Shown here: positions 43,092-52,690 of the stretch, piece after piece
Position numbering within the stretch: position 1 is the stretch's first letter
Layout of the letters: each line of letters opens with the position of its first letter
Assembly: GCF_021502725.1 (NCBI RefSeq)
Contig: NZ_JAKFFS010000004.1
Location: 496,001 to 560,000 of the forward strand
Length of the DNA stretch: 64,000 nt
Origin: Dyadobacter sp. CY345
GTDB lineage: Bacteria > Bacteroidota > Bacteroidia > Cytophagales > Spirosomataceae
Direction: 5' to 3'
Notes under the pieces: generated by a model
What the model saw: only the letters and a program-made list of their open reading frames with translations
Told to the model about the DNA's origin: nothing
The model's database searches: none
Position numbers and translations under genes: made by a program

Positions 43092-44042
43092 TTACTGAAA
43101 ATTCCGCGATAAAATTTTATACAAACATTGATATCCTGCTTTTTTGAAAGGGTGCGATTTTATGGCGTCCAACGCGTACGATAAGGCTTCAAGCCAATGT
43201 CCATTTCGCCTCGCACGATAGGCGAGATGCCTTTCCCAGAAAACGGGATCGGTTGCTTTTTTTCTTTTAATTAATGCGTTGAGAAAATCAAGAAGCTGGC
43301 TTTCATAGGCCGGCTGTAAAACATCAATATTTTTTTTACGCCTGCATTGCGTTATAAAACAGATATAGTCCCAAAAGAAATAATTGTACAGATGTTCTAG
43401 TTTATTGTCGTTTGACATCGACTGATCATGTTGACGATAGCAATAAAGATATTCATCGCCATTCATCAGCAGGTGTTTTTCTGAAACCCTGAACAACCAA
43501 TCGATATCCTGAGCTCTGGTTATAAACATTAGATTCCGAAAAGGTATTTCGGTCACATTTCGGCGCATCATTAAAGTTGCAAAAGTGATATCCGGCCTTG
43601 AATAATTGATGAAGGACTGATTTAATTTATGGGCTGATAGCTCAGAATGTACGTTTTTTCGTTTTTTATTTGAATAGAATTTAATCAAATGTGACCCAAT
43701 TAAATCATACGCTGGGTTCGCTTCAAGAAGTGCAACAAGCTTTTTGATCCTATCAGGCTGAGCCAAATCGTCGGCATCCTGAATCATCACAAAATCTCCT
43801 GAAACAACACTGAACAGTGAATTCATGACAGCCGGATATCCTTTATTCTCGGAATCTTGGTGGAGGATAATTCTTGAATCTGTAATCGTCTTAATTTGAT
43901 TGACCGTTTCATCAGTTGAGCCATCGTCCCAAATTATCAATTCAAAATGGGTATAGCTTTGAGCAAGTATTGAGTGAATAGACTCCCGTATATAATTGGC
44001 ACAATTATAGGCCGGCATCACAACGGAGACAAGCCATTTCAT
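43092..44042 (-). CDS. Family 2 glycosyltransferase (GT-A)
   Basis: This 316-residue protein begins VSVVMPAYNCANYIRESIHS and carries LIIWDDGSTDETV and VMIQDADDLAQPDR, the GT2 nucleotide-sugar site and DxD. It is an inverting transferase of the surface-glycan cluster. Its start overlaps the upstream GT2 gene by 4 bases. Specificity is unknown. Confidence 0.9.
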   Translation of the reverse strand: MKWLVSVVMPAYNCANYIRESIHSILAQSYTHFELIIWDDGSTDETVNQIKTITDSRIILHQDSENKGYPAVMNSLFSVVSGDFVMIQDADDLAQPDRIKKLVALLEANPAYDLIGSHLIKFYSNKKRKNVHSELSAHKLNQSFINYSRPDITFATLMMRRNVTEIPFRNLMFITRAQDIDWLFRVSEKHLLMNGDEYLYCYRQHDQSMSNDNKLEHLYNYFFWDYICFITQCRRKKNIDVLQPAYESQLLDFLNALIKRKKATDPVFWERHLAYRARRNGHWLEALSYALDAIKSHPFKKAGYQCLYKILSRNFQ

Positions 44043-45016
44043 ACAGTTTTATCTGGTGTAAGATGGAGTATGCATTTCGAAATAATTCTGTCGATAATCT
44101 TGACTAGAAATAGCAGTATGGTGAATCTTTTTTCAATAAAACTATTCATTATCAATAGGTTATTTCGCATTCGCTGCTCCATAACTATTTTGTTATCAAC
44201 AGGAATGGTTGCATTTTTTACTACTAAAAAACATAACAAATTGTAATAAAAGCAGCTTTTAAATGTTCGGATACCTTTGAAATAATCAGATTCGTCAGCG
44301 TTTAGCTTTTTATTTAAAACATATTCAAACCAGTCCTTTTGCGTTTTAAGAGCAGATTGTTGCTGGTTTGCCTGATGTATACGACTGTCATTCGACAAAT
44401 GAAATCGATAGTAAACGAGCGTTTCTGGCAGACAATAAATCTCCGAATATTTTGAGATGTCCAGCCAAAGTTTGTAATCTTCGGCATGTGGATAATCCGG
44501 ATTATATTGGAGCGCATGTTTGTCTAGAACAGATTTTCTGATGAACGCTGTCGATTGTCCGAAAGGTGGCGCTGTCATCAGTTTTGTGAAGGTCGAAACG
44601 GTGTTACAGGCATTTTCAAAATGACCTTGTTTGTCACCAATAAATTCCATGACTGCCCCGCAAACACCAGCAAGGGGGTTTTTTGACATATATCCATACT
44701 GTTTCTCTAACCGGCCCGGAAAACTGACGTCGTCAGAATCCATCATCGCGATATATTCGCAACGTGCCTGCTGCAATCCAAAATTCCTGGTGCAGATGAT
44801 ACCAAGGTTCTCGGAATTCATGAAATATCGAATCCTGTGATCTGTAATCGACAGAATAATTTTCTCACTATCGTCAGTGGAGCCGTCATTAATTATTATC
44901 AATTCGAAGTCTCTAAAAGTTTGACTAATTATGCTGTTTATCGCTTCAAAAACATATTGTTCGGAATTGTAAACCGGCATAATTACGCTGATTTTCGGAA
45001 TTAAAGCCGTATCCAT
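44039..45016 (-). CDS. Family 2 glycosyltransferase (GT-A)
   Basis: This 325-residue protein has ISVIMPVYNSEQYVFEAINS near the N-terminus, then LIIINDGSTDDS and IAMMDSDDVSFPGR, standard GT2 motifs. A hydrophobic C-terminal segment (FTILLFLVKIIDRII) may touch the membrane. It overlaps the upstream GT11 gene by 16 bases. Confidence 0.9.
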   Translation of the reverse strand: MDTALIPKISVIMPVYNSEQYVFEAINSIISQTFRDFELIIINDGSTDDSEKIILSITDHRIRYFMNSENLGIICTRNFGLQQARCEYIAMMDSDDVSFPGRLEKQYGYMSKNPLAGVCGAVMEFIGDKQGHFENACNTVSTFTKLMTAPPFGQSTAFIRKSVLDKHALQYNPDYPHAEDYKLWLDISKYSEIYCLPETLVYYRFHLSNDSRIHQANQQQSALKTQKDWFEYVLNKKLNADESDYFKGIRTFKSCFYYNLLCFLVVKNATIPVDNKIVMEQRMRNNLLIMNSFIEKRFTILLFLVKIIDRIISKCILHLTPDKTV

Positions 45017-45873
45017 GTTTCCGGTACGATAGTGGAAGATTCACTTTCTGCTTTTTCGTCTGCAAACCAGCGTTTGGGTGTTATAACTATTTTTTCGTCA
45101 TGGGTATTCAACCACGCACCCCACCAGCTAAAACTGCTGTTGGCGATAATATTATGTTTGCATAAGCTCATCAACTGTAAATCTTCTGCTTCCGAGCCTT
45201 CAATAAAATAAGTTGGAAATGACAGTTTGAGATTCTGTTTTGCCCAAGAAATATCATCGGAGAAAATAAAAAAATGTGGATCGGTTTGTCTGTCTGCTAT
45301 ATAATGGATTGCGTTTTGATAGTATTGAAGTGAACAAAGACCGTGAAAAAAGCCGACTTCCGGATTTGTAACATAGTCTCCGCGGCGAACATGTAAGCTG
45401 ACAGCATTACATCCCTTAATCTTATCCGCCATGTGATTTTTGACCTTCGTCTTGAATTGTAAAGTGGTTCTTAATTTGGATTCAATTGTTTTGAAATAAA
45501 ACTCCGATTGAAAATATCCTTTCAAATAAGTATTTTTAGAAGTATTCTGCTGTATTTCAAAGTCGTACAAAAGCGATGTTTCGTTATAAATGGTCCATTG
45601 TCCCGACGGCGGCAAAATTTTCTTTATTGTCTTTTGAAATGGAACTGACCTGGTATTTAAGATAATTTCATCCCAAAAAGTTAATTGACCAACAGAAATA
45701 TCGAAAATGTCAAGAGCATATTGCCGCAAAGTATGTTTCTGGTTCATATCCTGCTTTTTGAGAAAACTTAGATCAAAAGCCACTTTTGTATGATGGAAAT
45801 CTGCCAGCGCAAGTGCTGCGGCATATTGAAATAACTGATTCCCCAAACCACCTTGCAACTGAACACAGATCAT
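45001..45873 (-). CDS. Family 11 glycosyltransferase (alpha-1,2-fucosyltransferase-like)
   Basis: This 290-residue protein matches GT11: it starts MICVQLQGGLGNQLFQYAAA, has SLHVRRGDYV (HVRRGD at 161-166, the GDP-fucose motif), FIFSDDISWAKQNL and NSSFSWWGAWL. GT11 enzymes transfer fucose to galactose in alpha-1,2 linkage. No GDP-fucose synthesis genes lie in the window. Substrate is inferred from family only. Confidence 0.92.
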   Translation of the reverse strand: MICVQLQGGLGNQLFQYAAALALADFHHTKVAFDLSFLKKQDMNQKHTLRQYALDIFDISVGQLTFWDEIILNTRSVPFQKTIKKILPPSGQWTIYNETSLLYDFEIQQNTSKNTYLKGYFQSEFYFKTIESKLRTTLQFKTKVKNHMADKIKGCNAVSLHVRRGDYVTNPEVGFFHGLCSLQYYQNAIHYIADRQTDPHFFIFSDDISWAKQNLKLSFPTYFIEGSEAEDLQLMSLCKHNIIANSSFSWWGAWLNTHDEKIVITPKRWFADEKAESESSTIVPETWIRL

Positions 45874-45876
45874 ATT

Positions 45877-47094
45877 TTATCTGAAAATCTGATTAATCTG
45901 CACGTCCATTTGATTTAGAATCAAACCGACATTTTTCGTTTTAAGAAAGGTATTATCTAGTGGATTTTCTTCAAAAGAAATGTAGATATCCGTATCGATG
46001 TACTGAAATGTATGGTTACTCCTGGAAAGTGAAACGACGATATGGTAAGTGCCGGCACTATAAATAATTTCGTTTTCAAAAAAGACAGCTTCAAAAAAAC
46101 CAGGATTAAGTTTAAAGGGCTTTGACCAGATTGTCCGAACGGGAATGTTGTCTGCCGTAATAAGACCCACAGAAACGATCAGATCGGAAACCGGATAATG
46201 GACAGCAATACCTACTTTAATCTGCCATTGGTCCGTTATCAGAAATGAACTTGCCAGGATATTCTCAGTATCAGCAAATTTTATATAGTTGATTGATGCA
46301 ATTTGAGATTGATTATTCTCAAAATAGAACTCGCTTTTTCCAACCGCAAGATTATTTAGATACCCATTTACAACCTCCTCAGTGTTTCCTTCAAATTGAA
46401 CCTGACCCTTTTTTAGAGAAATCGCCCGTGAACAGAGCGTCTTCACGGAGGCCATATTATGACTTACAAAAATGACTGTGCGTCCGTCGTTCTGACTTAC
46501 CTCTTTCATTTTGCCGAGGCATTTTTTCTGAAAATTGATATCTCCAACGGCCAGGACTTCATCGATAATTAGTATTTCTGGTTCAAGATGGGCGGCAACT
46601 GCAAAGGCAAGTCGTACATACATTCCGGATGAATAACGTTTCACGGGCGTGTCAATGAATCTTTCCACTCCGGCGAAAGCAATAATTTCGTCAAGCTTTG
46701 CCTGAATTTCTTTGTTTCGCATACCTAAAATGGCACCGTTTAAAAAGATATTTTCCCGTCCTGTTAAATCCGGGTGAAAACCTGTGCCGACTTCCAGTAA
46801 CGAAGCAATTCGTCCTCTGATCCTGATTCTTCCTTTGGTTGGTTTTGTTATCCGTGATAATATTTTGAGCAATGTAGATTTCCCGGCACCATTTCCACCA
46901 ATAATCCCCAATACATCTCCTTCTTTTATTTCCAATGAAATATTTTCGATGGCCCTGATTTCTTTTTCCGGCTCTTTTTCTTCACTTTTCAACCGGCACC
47001 ATTTTGATAAATCACGGGAAAGCGAACCGGTCGATATTTCTCCCAGTTGATAAACTTTGCTAAGATTCTGTATATCAATGACGGTTGGCGACAT
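45877..47094 (-). CDS. wzt: ABC transporter ATPase for polysaccharide export (Wzt-like)
   Basis: This 405-residue protein has Walker A GGNGAGKST at 66-74, the family-specific signature RYSSGMYVRLAFAVAA, and Walker B EILIIDEVLAVGD. A C-terminal domain of about 150 residues (from 260) resembles the Wzt carbohydrate-binding beta-sandwich, which in O9a-type systems reads the chain terminus. With the Wzm-like permease it exports lipid-linked polysaccharide. The permease gene lies 74 bases upstream. Confidence 0.9.
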   Translation of the reverse strand: MSPTVIDIQNLSKVYQLGEISTGSLSRDLSKWCRLKSEEKEPEKEIRAIENISLEIKEGDVLGIIGGNGAGKSTLLKILSRITKPTKGRIRIRGRIASLLEVGTGFHPDLTGRENIFLNGAILGMRNKEIQAKLDEIIAFAGVERFIDTPVKRYSSGMYVRLAFAVAAHLEPEILIIDEVLAVGDINFQKKCLGKMKEVSQNDGRTVIFVSHNMASVKTLCSRAISLKKGQVQFEGNTEEVVNGYLNNLAVGKSEFYFENNQSQIASINYIKFADTENILASSFLITDQWQIKVGIAVHYPVSDLIVSVGLITADNIPVRTIWSKPFKLNPGFFEAVFFENEIIYSAGTYHIVVSLSRSNHTFQYIDTDIYISFEENPLDNTFLKTKNVGLILNQMDVQINQIFR

Positions 47095-47168
47095 TTCAAA
47101 CCCAGTGATTTTACATCTTAGACTAGGGTTTAGGGTATCAGGTCACCAAATTATTGTTCCGATAAAAG

Positions 47169-48023
47169 TCAGACAGTATCTATGAAATTCTTTTCGACCT
47201 TATTGAAAATCATGATACTGAACAATAAACTGAATATTGTTATTAAGGCACTATATATCAAATAATTGATTGAAAATACGCCTTGCCCAGTAAATGAATA
47301 TCTAAACGCTTCGATAATACTTGTAACTGGATTCAGCAGCATGATCCATTGGTATTTTTCAGGAACAATATTGAGCGGGTACACAACCGGTGTCGCGTAC
47401 ATAAGCAGCTGTATTCCGAATTGGATTAAAAAACGGAGGTCGCGGTATTTTGTCGTCAGAGAAGAAATAAAAATTCCACAGCTAAATCCAAATCCCGACA
47501 TCAGCAGGATGTAACAAGGGAGAAAAGTTATTGTCCAGTTTGGATGAATCGCGGATTCCAATCTAAGCAGAAAATAAAGCCAGACTAATAAAAATAAAGC
47601 AAACTGGATCAGGAATTTTAAAAGTCCGGAAATGACAATGGAAATAGGCGCGGCCAGCCTTGGGAAATATACTTTTCCAAATAAACCCTGATTGGAAATG
47701 AACGTCTCTGATGTTTTGATAAGGCATTCCTGAAAGTAATTCCAGATTGTAATTCCGCTCAGGTAAAAGAGTATTTTGGGCATACCATCCGTAGAAATAT
47801 TGGCAATATTTCCGAAAATGATGACATACATCGCCGTTGTCAGTATCGGCTGGATGAAAAACCAGATCGGCCCCAGGATCGTTTGTTTGTAGGTCGCAGT
47901 CAGATCTCGTTTGACAAAAAGTAATATCAGGTCGCGATACTGCCAGAGTTCCCGCCAGTCAATTTCGAATAATCCTGTCGCCGGAACAATTTCAATATCC
48001 CAGACGTCTTTATTTTCAGCCAT
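47169..48023 (-). CDS. wzm: ABC transporter permease for polysaccharide export (Wzm-like)
   Basis: This 284-residue protein has six membrane helices and the ABC-2 family pattern: the cytoplasmic N-terminus with LWQYRDLILLFVKRDLTA, then YKQTILGPIWFFIQPILT. A central GYSCG-like stretch (GFGFSCGIFISSLTTKYRDL) follows, and the last helices include FRYSFTGQG. It forms the membrane channel for the Wzt-like ATPase and overlaps the upstream glycosyltransferase gene by 8 bases. Confidence 0.9.
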   Translation of the reverse strand: MAENKDVWDIEIVPATGLFEIDWRELWQYRDLILLFVKRDLTATYKQTILGPIWFFIQPILTTAMYVIIFGNIANISTDGMPKILFYLSGITIWNYFQECLIKTSETFISNQGLFGKVYFPRLAAPISIVISGLLKFLIQFALFLLVWLYFLLRLESAIHPNWTITFLPCYILLMSGFGFSCGIFISSLTTKYRDLRFLIQFGIQLLMYATPVVYPLNIVPEKYQWIMLLNPVTSIIEAFRYSFTGQGVFSINYLIYSALITIFSLLFSIMIFNKVEKNFIDTV

Positions 48024-49251
48024 GGTAGATGTTATTTTGTATTAACCACTTTTCTAAAATCCTTGCGTTTACCTGAATCTGATGTGTTTCATCATGCCAT
48101 TTTTTAGCATTGTTTCCCAGACGAATGCGCTCCGACGGATTGTCGTGCAATCGAATAATTGCCTTTACCATACCATCAAAAGAATTTTCGATAATGCAAT
48201 TTTGGTTGTGTACCAATCCATCAATTCCAGCAACTGAGGCCATATGTGCAACTAACACCTGCCCGTAATTCATTGCGACGGAATAACGGGTTCTGCTTCC
48301 TGTCGCCTGGTCATAAGGTAAGATATGAAGGTCATAAGGGTGCAAAACAGATTTTAAGTCATCGACAAATCCTTCACAAATAACGTTCGGCTGATTTAAT
48401 AATTTATATAATTCCATGTCGCAGCTGTTTGTCACACCAATTAAATGAAGCTGAAATTCAACCTTGTTTTGTAGTTCAGGAATTATTTTAATGAGTAAGT
48501 TTCTGATACCAACCCGGTTTGCAGTGGCTTTTGGAGACCCAAGATGAATAATTCTTAAAGGCATTTGCAATACACTGTTTTCAGGAAAGGGATGAATCGG
48601 GTATAACGTTGGTAAGTATAAAGTTGAAACATTTGTATTAAGCTTTTGAATTTCTTGTAATTCGTTTGAAGCACCGCCAACAACGTATTTTCCAAATTGC
48701 TGAATAGCTTTTTTCTGAATGATTTGTAATAAAAAGGACTGGACGAAATCTTTAAATTTTCGTCTGCGGATTAAAATAAGTTTCCATAAAAAATCGTGAT
48801 GGCTGTAAATTACTTTGCCTTTATAACTTTTTAGATGCGTTACGAGTAAGAAAGATTCGAGATGTTCAGCCCAAATGATATCAGGCTGTAATTCATAAAC
48901 AAGATTTTGTAATACTGACAAATTCTCCGGATTGACGGACGGGAACATGTGTGAGCAGCGAATTTCGGATTTTGGACTAAAAATGTACTCATAGACAGTT
49001 TTATAAAGCAACGATCTGGCTGGCTTACAGGGAAACTTGACGCTTAACAATGACATATTTCTAGACTTAAATTCAGGAATTTCTATCGTATTTTGAGAAA
49101 CGGAATCCGAACTTGCCGGGAAACACAACAGATAAATTTCAAGATTTTCAATCTCATTCAACAGCATCAGATGGCTTGTTTTAAATGATGCTGCGCCGGA
49201 ATGATCGAAACTGAAAGGTGATTCATCAGAAATGAATAAAAGTTTTTGCAT
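48016..49251 (-). CDS. Glycosyltransferase (GT4-like)
   Basis: This 411-residue GT-B protein from ATG 49251 begins MQKLLFISDESPFSFDHSG; a TTG or other start upstream (49290) would overlap the SDR gene. The C-terminal half has RIIHLGSPKATANRVGIRNL, DLHILPYDQATGSRTRY and VLVAHMASVAGIDGLV, a GT4-type donor-binding region with weak conservation. Sugar specificity is unknown. Confidence 0.72.
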   Translation of the reverse strand: MQKLLFISDESPFSFDHSGAASFKTSHLMLLNEIENLEIYLLCFPASSDSVSQNTIEIPEFKSRNMSLLSVKFPCKPARSLLYKTVYEYIFSPKSEIRCSHMFPSVNPENLSVLQNLVYELQPDIIWAEHLESFLLVTHLKSYKGKVIYSHHDFLWKLILIRRRKFKDFVQSFLLQIIQKKAIQQFGKYVVGGASNELQEIQKLNTNVSTLYLPTLYPIHPFPENSVLQMPLRIIHLGSPKATANRVGIRNLLIKIIPELQNKVEFQLHLIGVTNSCDMELYKLLNQPNVICEGFVDDLKSVLHPYDLHILPYDQATGSRTRYSVAMNYGQVLVAHMASVAGIDGLVHNQNCIIENSFDGMVKAIIRLHDNPSERIRLGNNAKKWHDETHQIQVNARILEKWLIQNNIYHG

Positions 49252-49264
49252 AGCTACATTCAAT

Positions 49265-50101
49265 TTACCAGGCAGTCCAGCCGCCATCAACAGTCAACAA
49301 CGAACCTGTCATATAACTCGAAGCGTCAGAAGCGAGAAAAGTGAAAGGGCCAATCAATTCCTCGCGCTCACACATTCGACCTAACGGAGACAACTTTGCG
49401 AAATTTTCGACGAATTTTTTGCCGTGGTCGTTAGCTATTCCATGCGGAACTATGGCATTGCAGCGGATATTGTCATGAGCATAAAAGGTTGCTAAATACC
49501 TTGTGAAGTTTGGAATAAAAGATTTGGAAGCGACATAGTCAACGGGCTTAAATTGCGGTTTTTGGTCGCCGTAATCATATAAACTTTGGTTCGGAGCTAC
49601 GACGGAATATGTTGAAGCGACGTTGATAATATTTCCAAAACCTTGCTTCATCATAACCCGGCAGACATGCTGCGTGATCAGAATTGTCCCCGTAAGATTT
49701 GTTTCTATGGATTTTTGAAGGAGATCAATAGGATAGTTTTCAAACCGACTTTGATTTACTGACCCTGGATGTATTTTGTCAAATTTGGCGTCTATAGCAG
49801 CATTATTAATCAAAACATCAAGTCGGCCGAATTTTCCCAGAATGGTATTTATTGCATTTTGGCAGCTTTCTTCATTGGTAATATCCAGTTGTTGTAACAA
49901 AAAACGATCTTCGGTAAAACGCCTGGTAAGCAGATTTTCAAGATCACCTTTTTTGTCCGTATCAATGTCGGCGAGTATTACAAGCGCGCCTTGTTCCAGA
50001 AACGACATGGCAATCGTTTTGCCGATCATACCAAAGGCTCCTGTAATCAGAATTATTTTTCCTTCAATTGAAAGTGAATGGTGCGTGTTGTAATTTATCA
50101 T
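49265..50101 (-). CDS. Short-chain dehydrogenase/reductase in the nonulosonate set
   Basis: This 278-residue SDR from ATG 50101 (ATGA overlap with the upstream gene; a TTG at 50110 would add 3 residues) has the NAD-binding TGAFGMIGKTIA, NNAAID, and the catalytic Tyr and Lys in YVASKSF. The last part reads PLGRMCEREELIGPFTFLAS, then GSLLTVDGGWTAW. PtmA-type SDRs sit in the legionaminic acid clusters of Campylobacter. A similar role here is inferred from the adjacent NeuB/NeuA-like genes. Confidence 0.82.
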   Translation of the reverse strand: MINYNTHHSLSIEGKIILITGAFGMIGKTIAMSFLEQGALVILADIDTDKKGDLENLLTRRFTEDRFLLQQLDITNEESCQNAINTILGKFGRLDVLINNAAIDAKFDKIHPGSVNQSRFENYPIDLLQKSIETNLTGTILITQHVCRVMMKQGFGNIINVASTYSVVAPNQSLYDYGDQKPQFKPVDYVASKSFIPNFTRYLATFYAHDNIRCNAIVPHGIANDHGKKFVENFAKLSPLGRMCEREELIGPFTFLASDASSYMTGSLLTVDGGWTAW

Positions 50102-51063
50102 GATTGACAAATGGATATGATTAGTTCAGATTCTTCAATGGATTTTAGAGCTTTTTCAAGGTATTCTCCCTTTTGGATCTGGTGGAAAAAATCGAGTGTC
50201 TGTGCCTCATAAAGTTGATTCCTGTCAAAGTCAGAAAGAGACTGCGTAATCGTTTTTCCATCGGAAAAAGTGATCAGTTCAGATTTGTAATAATTCAGTT
50301 CCATAAACCCTTTCTCAAAATCGAACCGATACCATCGCCTGGGAATTCGATTATGGAAATCGAGGTGACACTGAGCCGTAATCTTATTTTTGTAGTTTAT
50401 TAATATATCCGCAGAAGATTCAACATCCAGCTCAGGCATCTGCTGATAATTCTTAATTGTTTGCCAGGTATCGACTGGAGAATTTGCGAGCCAGTTTAAC
50501 ACATCAATATCATGGCTTAATGTCAATGCAGCTCCTCCGCCAAAATCTTTTCGCGCAGCATACGATATCCGATAATCTTCCCATGGATGCCAGTCGGGCA
50601 GATACTCGCTCCAACAGGATTGCATGCTCAATAATTTACCCAACTCACCAACATCGATTGTTGCTTTTATCTTTTGCAAATAGGGATGGTAACGCAGCAT
50701 ATAGGCAACCTGAATGTAGGTTTTGTGATGTTTAACAGCTTGTTTAAGTTCATCAAAGCCTGCCAGACTATTTGACAAAGGTTTTTCAATCAACACTGCA
50801 ATTCCGAGTTTTGAGCAAAATAACGCTTGCTCCAAGTGCTGGGAGGTGGGTGTGCAAATAATTGCAGCGGCTGGTTTTATCAGTTGGGTTTTATTGATTT
50901 CTGTAAAAATGGAAACAGTATTTGACTCAATAATTCGAAAAGGCAGTTGACGCTGCCGGTAAACCCAGATGTTACTGAAACCTAGTTTTTGGAGTATTGA
51001 TATATGTCTTTCCCCGATGGAACCGGCACCCATAACCAGAATTGGATCAGTTCGTTTGATCAT
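50098..51063 (-). CDS. Gfo/Idh/MocA-family oxidoreductase in the nonulosonate set
   Basis: This 321-residue protein has the Rossmann start ILVMGAGSIGERHISIL and the sugar-oxidoreductase signature VLIEKPLSNSL. The substrate domain has GGGAALTLSHDIDVL. Such enzymes occur in clusters for nonulosonic and other sugar acids. ATGA overlaps link it to both neighbours. The exact substrate is unknown. Confidence 0.85.
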   Translation of the reverse strand: MIKRTDPILVMGAGSIGERHISILQKLGFSNIWVYRQRQLPFRIIESNTVSIFTEINKTQLIKPAAAIICTPTSQHLEQALFCSKLGIAVLIEKPLSNSLAGFDELKQAVKHHKTYIQVAYMLRYHPYLQKIKATIDVGELGKLLSMQSCWSEYLPDWHPWEDYRISYAARKDFGGGAALTLSHDIDVLNWLANSPVDTWQTIKNYQQMPELDVESSADILINYKNKITAQCHLDFHNRIPRRWYRFDFEKGFMELNYYKSELITFSDGKTITQSLSDFDRNQLYEAQTLDFFHQIQKGEYLEKALKSIEESELIISICQS

Positions 51064-51785
51064 GGCTGAAACTTTATACAGTTGTAATTTCGAATTGCAT
51101 CTTCTGCCCGCTGAAAACTTGATAAATCGTCGATATCAACAGCAAATTTTTGCTCAATGATATAGGGAATAATTTTTTGCCCAGACATGGATTGATCTTC
51201 AATAATTGTTTTTGTTTTAATGACATCCAGCGTACCTGTTTGCCAATAAACGACAGGCAGGTTTTGTCTGGGCTGATTGTAAGGTTCAGGGTTTTGTTCA
51301 GTTCTTAAAAGAGGTTTAATATATTGATCCTCATCGATCTGCCACATTTTGTAAGGCGTGTGAAATGCTTCCGTTACAAATCTCAGGCTGTCAGCTGACG
51401 AGTTTTGTAATTTTTCGATACTGTCATGAATGTCGGACAGGAAGCGGATAGGAGAGGTTGGCCTCAACTGCACAACCAGATCGGGAGAGTAGTTTTCATG
51501 TTTTTTCAACCATTTGAGCGCATGAACAAAAACTTCCAGATCTGTGCTGAGATCTAACGCATATTGGGCAGGTCTCATGAACGGAACCTCTGCGCCAAAT
51601 GCTAAGGCTATTTGTGCGATTTTTAAAGAATCTGTGGACGCAATAACCCTTGATATCAAAGGAGAATCCAGGGCCGCTTTGATGCTGTATGCGATTAAAG
51701 GATAACCCGCCAGCAATTTTATATTTTTTCCTGGAAGCCCTTTACTTCCTCCCCGTGCCGGAATAATAGCCAGAACTTCCGTCAT
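51060..51785 (-). CDS. CMP-nonulosonate (acylneuraminate-type) cytidylyltransferase
   Basis: This 241-residue protein begins MTEVLAIIPARGGSKGLPGKN, the CTP-binding P-loop of NeuA/CMP-sialic acid synthetases, and has IASTDSLKIAQIA and QLRPTSPIRF. It should activate the sugar acid made by the adjacent NeuB-like enzyme with CTP. The sugar could be neuraminic, legionaminic or Kdn-like. Overlap with both neighbours by ATGA supports one operon. Confidence 0.88.
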   Translation of the reverse strand: MTEVLAIIPARGGSKGLPGKNIKLLAGYPLIAYSIKAALDSPLISRVIASTDSLKIAQIALAFGAEVPFMRPAQYALDLSTDLEVFVHALKWLKKHENYSPDLVVQLRPTSPIRFLSDIHDSIEKLQNSSADSLRFVTEAFHTPYKMWQIDEDQYIKPLLRTEQNPEPYNQPRQNLPVVYWQTGTLDVIKTKTIIEDQSMSGQKIIPYIIEQKFAVDIDDLSSFQRAEDAIRNYNCIKFQP

Positions 51786-52663
51786 GATACACGAAATTTA
51801 AGCTTTTCCAGCTGTGGCTTTTCGATTTCCAGTATATCGTTTTCCTTATAATTTAATGCTTCATAAGTATGATGCAGATCACGAACCAATTTCTGCAAAC
51901 CCGGAACTTCCAGCGATGCCGCATGGTCGGTACCTTTCCACGTGCGGTCTTTTGTAAAATGGCGTTCGATCCATTTCGCTCCGAGCGTATATGCCGCAAC
52001 ATCGACCGCAATTCCAAGGTGATGCCCGGAAAAACCTATTTCCTTAACTCTGTTTTCGAAGTGAAAAAGCAGTTTTCGAATTTCCAGCAGGCAGACATCC
52101 GAAAATCCCACAGGGTATCCGGATGTACAGCTGTATAATACCAAGCGATCATTTGCATGATCTTTTTCTTCAAATAACTTTACGATAGACTCAATCTCTT
52201 TCCAGGTTGTCATCCCAACGGATATGTGAACTCCGCCCATATATTGATCGCGAAGCAGGGATAACATTTCAACATGATTGTTGCACGCCGCAGGTACTTT
52301 AATATATTCAGGATTGAGATTTATAATTTCTCTTGTAGAGGTAATATCCCAAACGGAACTTGTGTAGCCGATACCAAGGGATTCCGCATATAATTTTAGT
52401 TCAGCATGTTGGTCAAATGAGAATTCCAATGCGTTTCGATGTTCGCCATATGTCGGGCCGTAAGCATGATAAGCGACAGGATGCGGAGCGTGAAATTGAT
52501 CCCTGGAAAGCAATTCAGTCACATTCCGCTTCTGGAATTTTACATAATCAGCGTTACAAACCTTAGCCAGACGGATTAATTCTTTTGCGATAGAAAATTC
52601 CCCCTTATGGTTGCAGCCAATCTCGGCGACGATTTTTGGTTTTTGATACTCTAAATAATGCAT
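51782..52663 (-). CDS. NeuB-family sialic-acid-type synthase, short form
   Basis: This 293-residue TIM-barrel enzyme has VAEIGCNHKGEFSIAKELI near the N-terminus, VKFQKRNV, SFDQHAELKLYAESLGIGYT and GFSGHHLGIAVDVAAYTLGA with KWIERHFTKDR. Typical NeuB/SpsE proteins are about 340-350 residues and end in a SAF (antifreeze-like) domain. Here the chain ends soon after the barrel, so that domain is missing. It condenses phosphoenolpyruvate with an aldose. It heads the four-gene nonulosonate set. The product could be Kdn-, neuraminate- or legionaminate-like. Confidence 0.85.
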   Translation of the reverse strand: MHYLEYQKPKIVAEIGCNHKGEFSIAKELIRLAKVCNADYVKFQKRNVTELLSRDQFHAPHPVAYHAYGPTYGEHRNALEFSFDQHAELKLYAESLGIGYTSSVWDITSTREIINLNPEYIKVPAACNNHVEMLSLLRDQYMGGVHISVGMTTWKEIESIVKLFEEKDHANDRLVLYSCTSGYPVGFSDVCLLEIRKLLFHFENRVKEIGFSGHHLGIAVDVAAYTLGAKWIERHFTKDRTWKGTDHAASLEVPGLQKLVRDLHHTYEALNYKENDILEIEKPQLEKLKFRVS

Positions 52664-52690
52664 AGCCCGTGTGTGTCATAAGATCGAATT

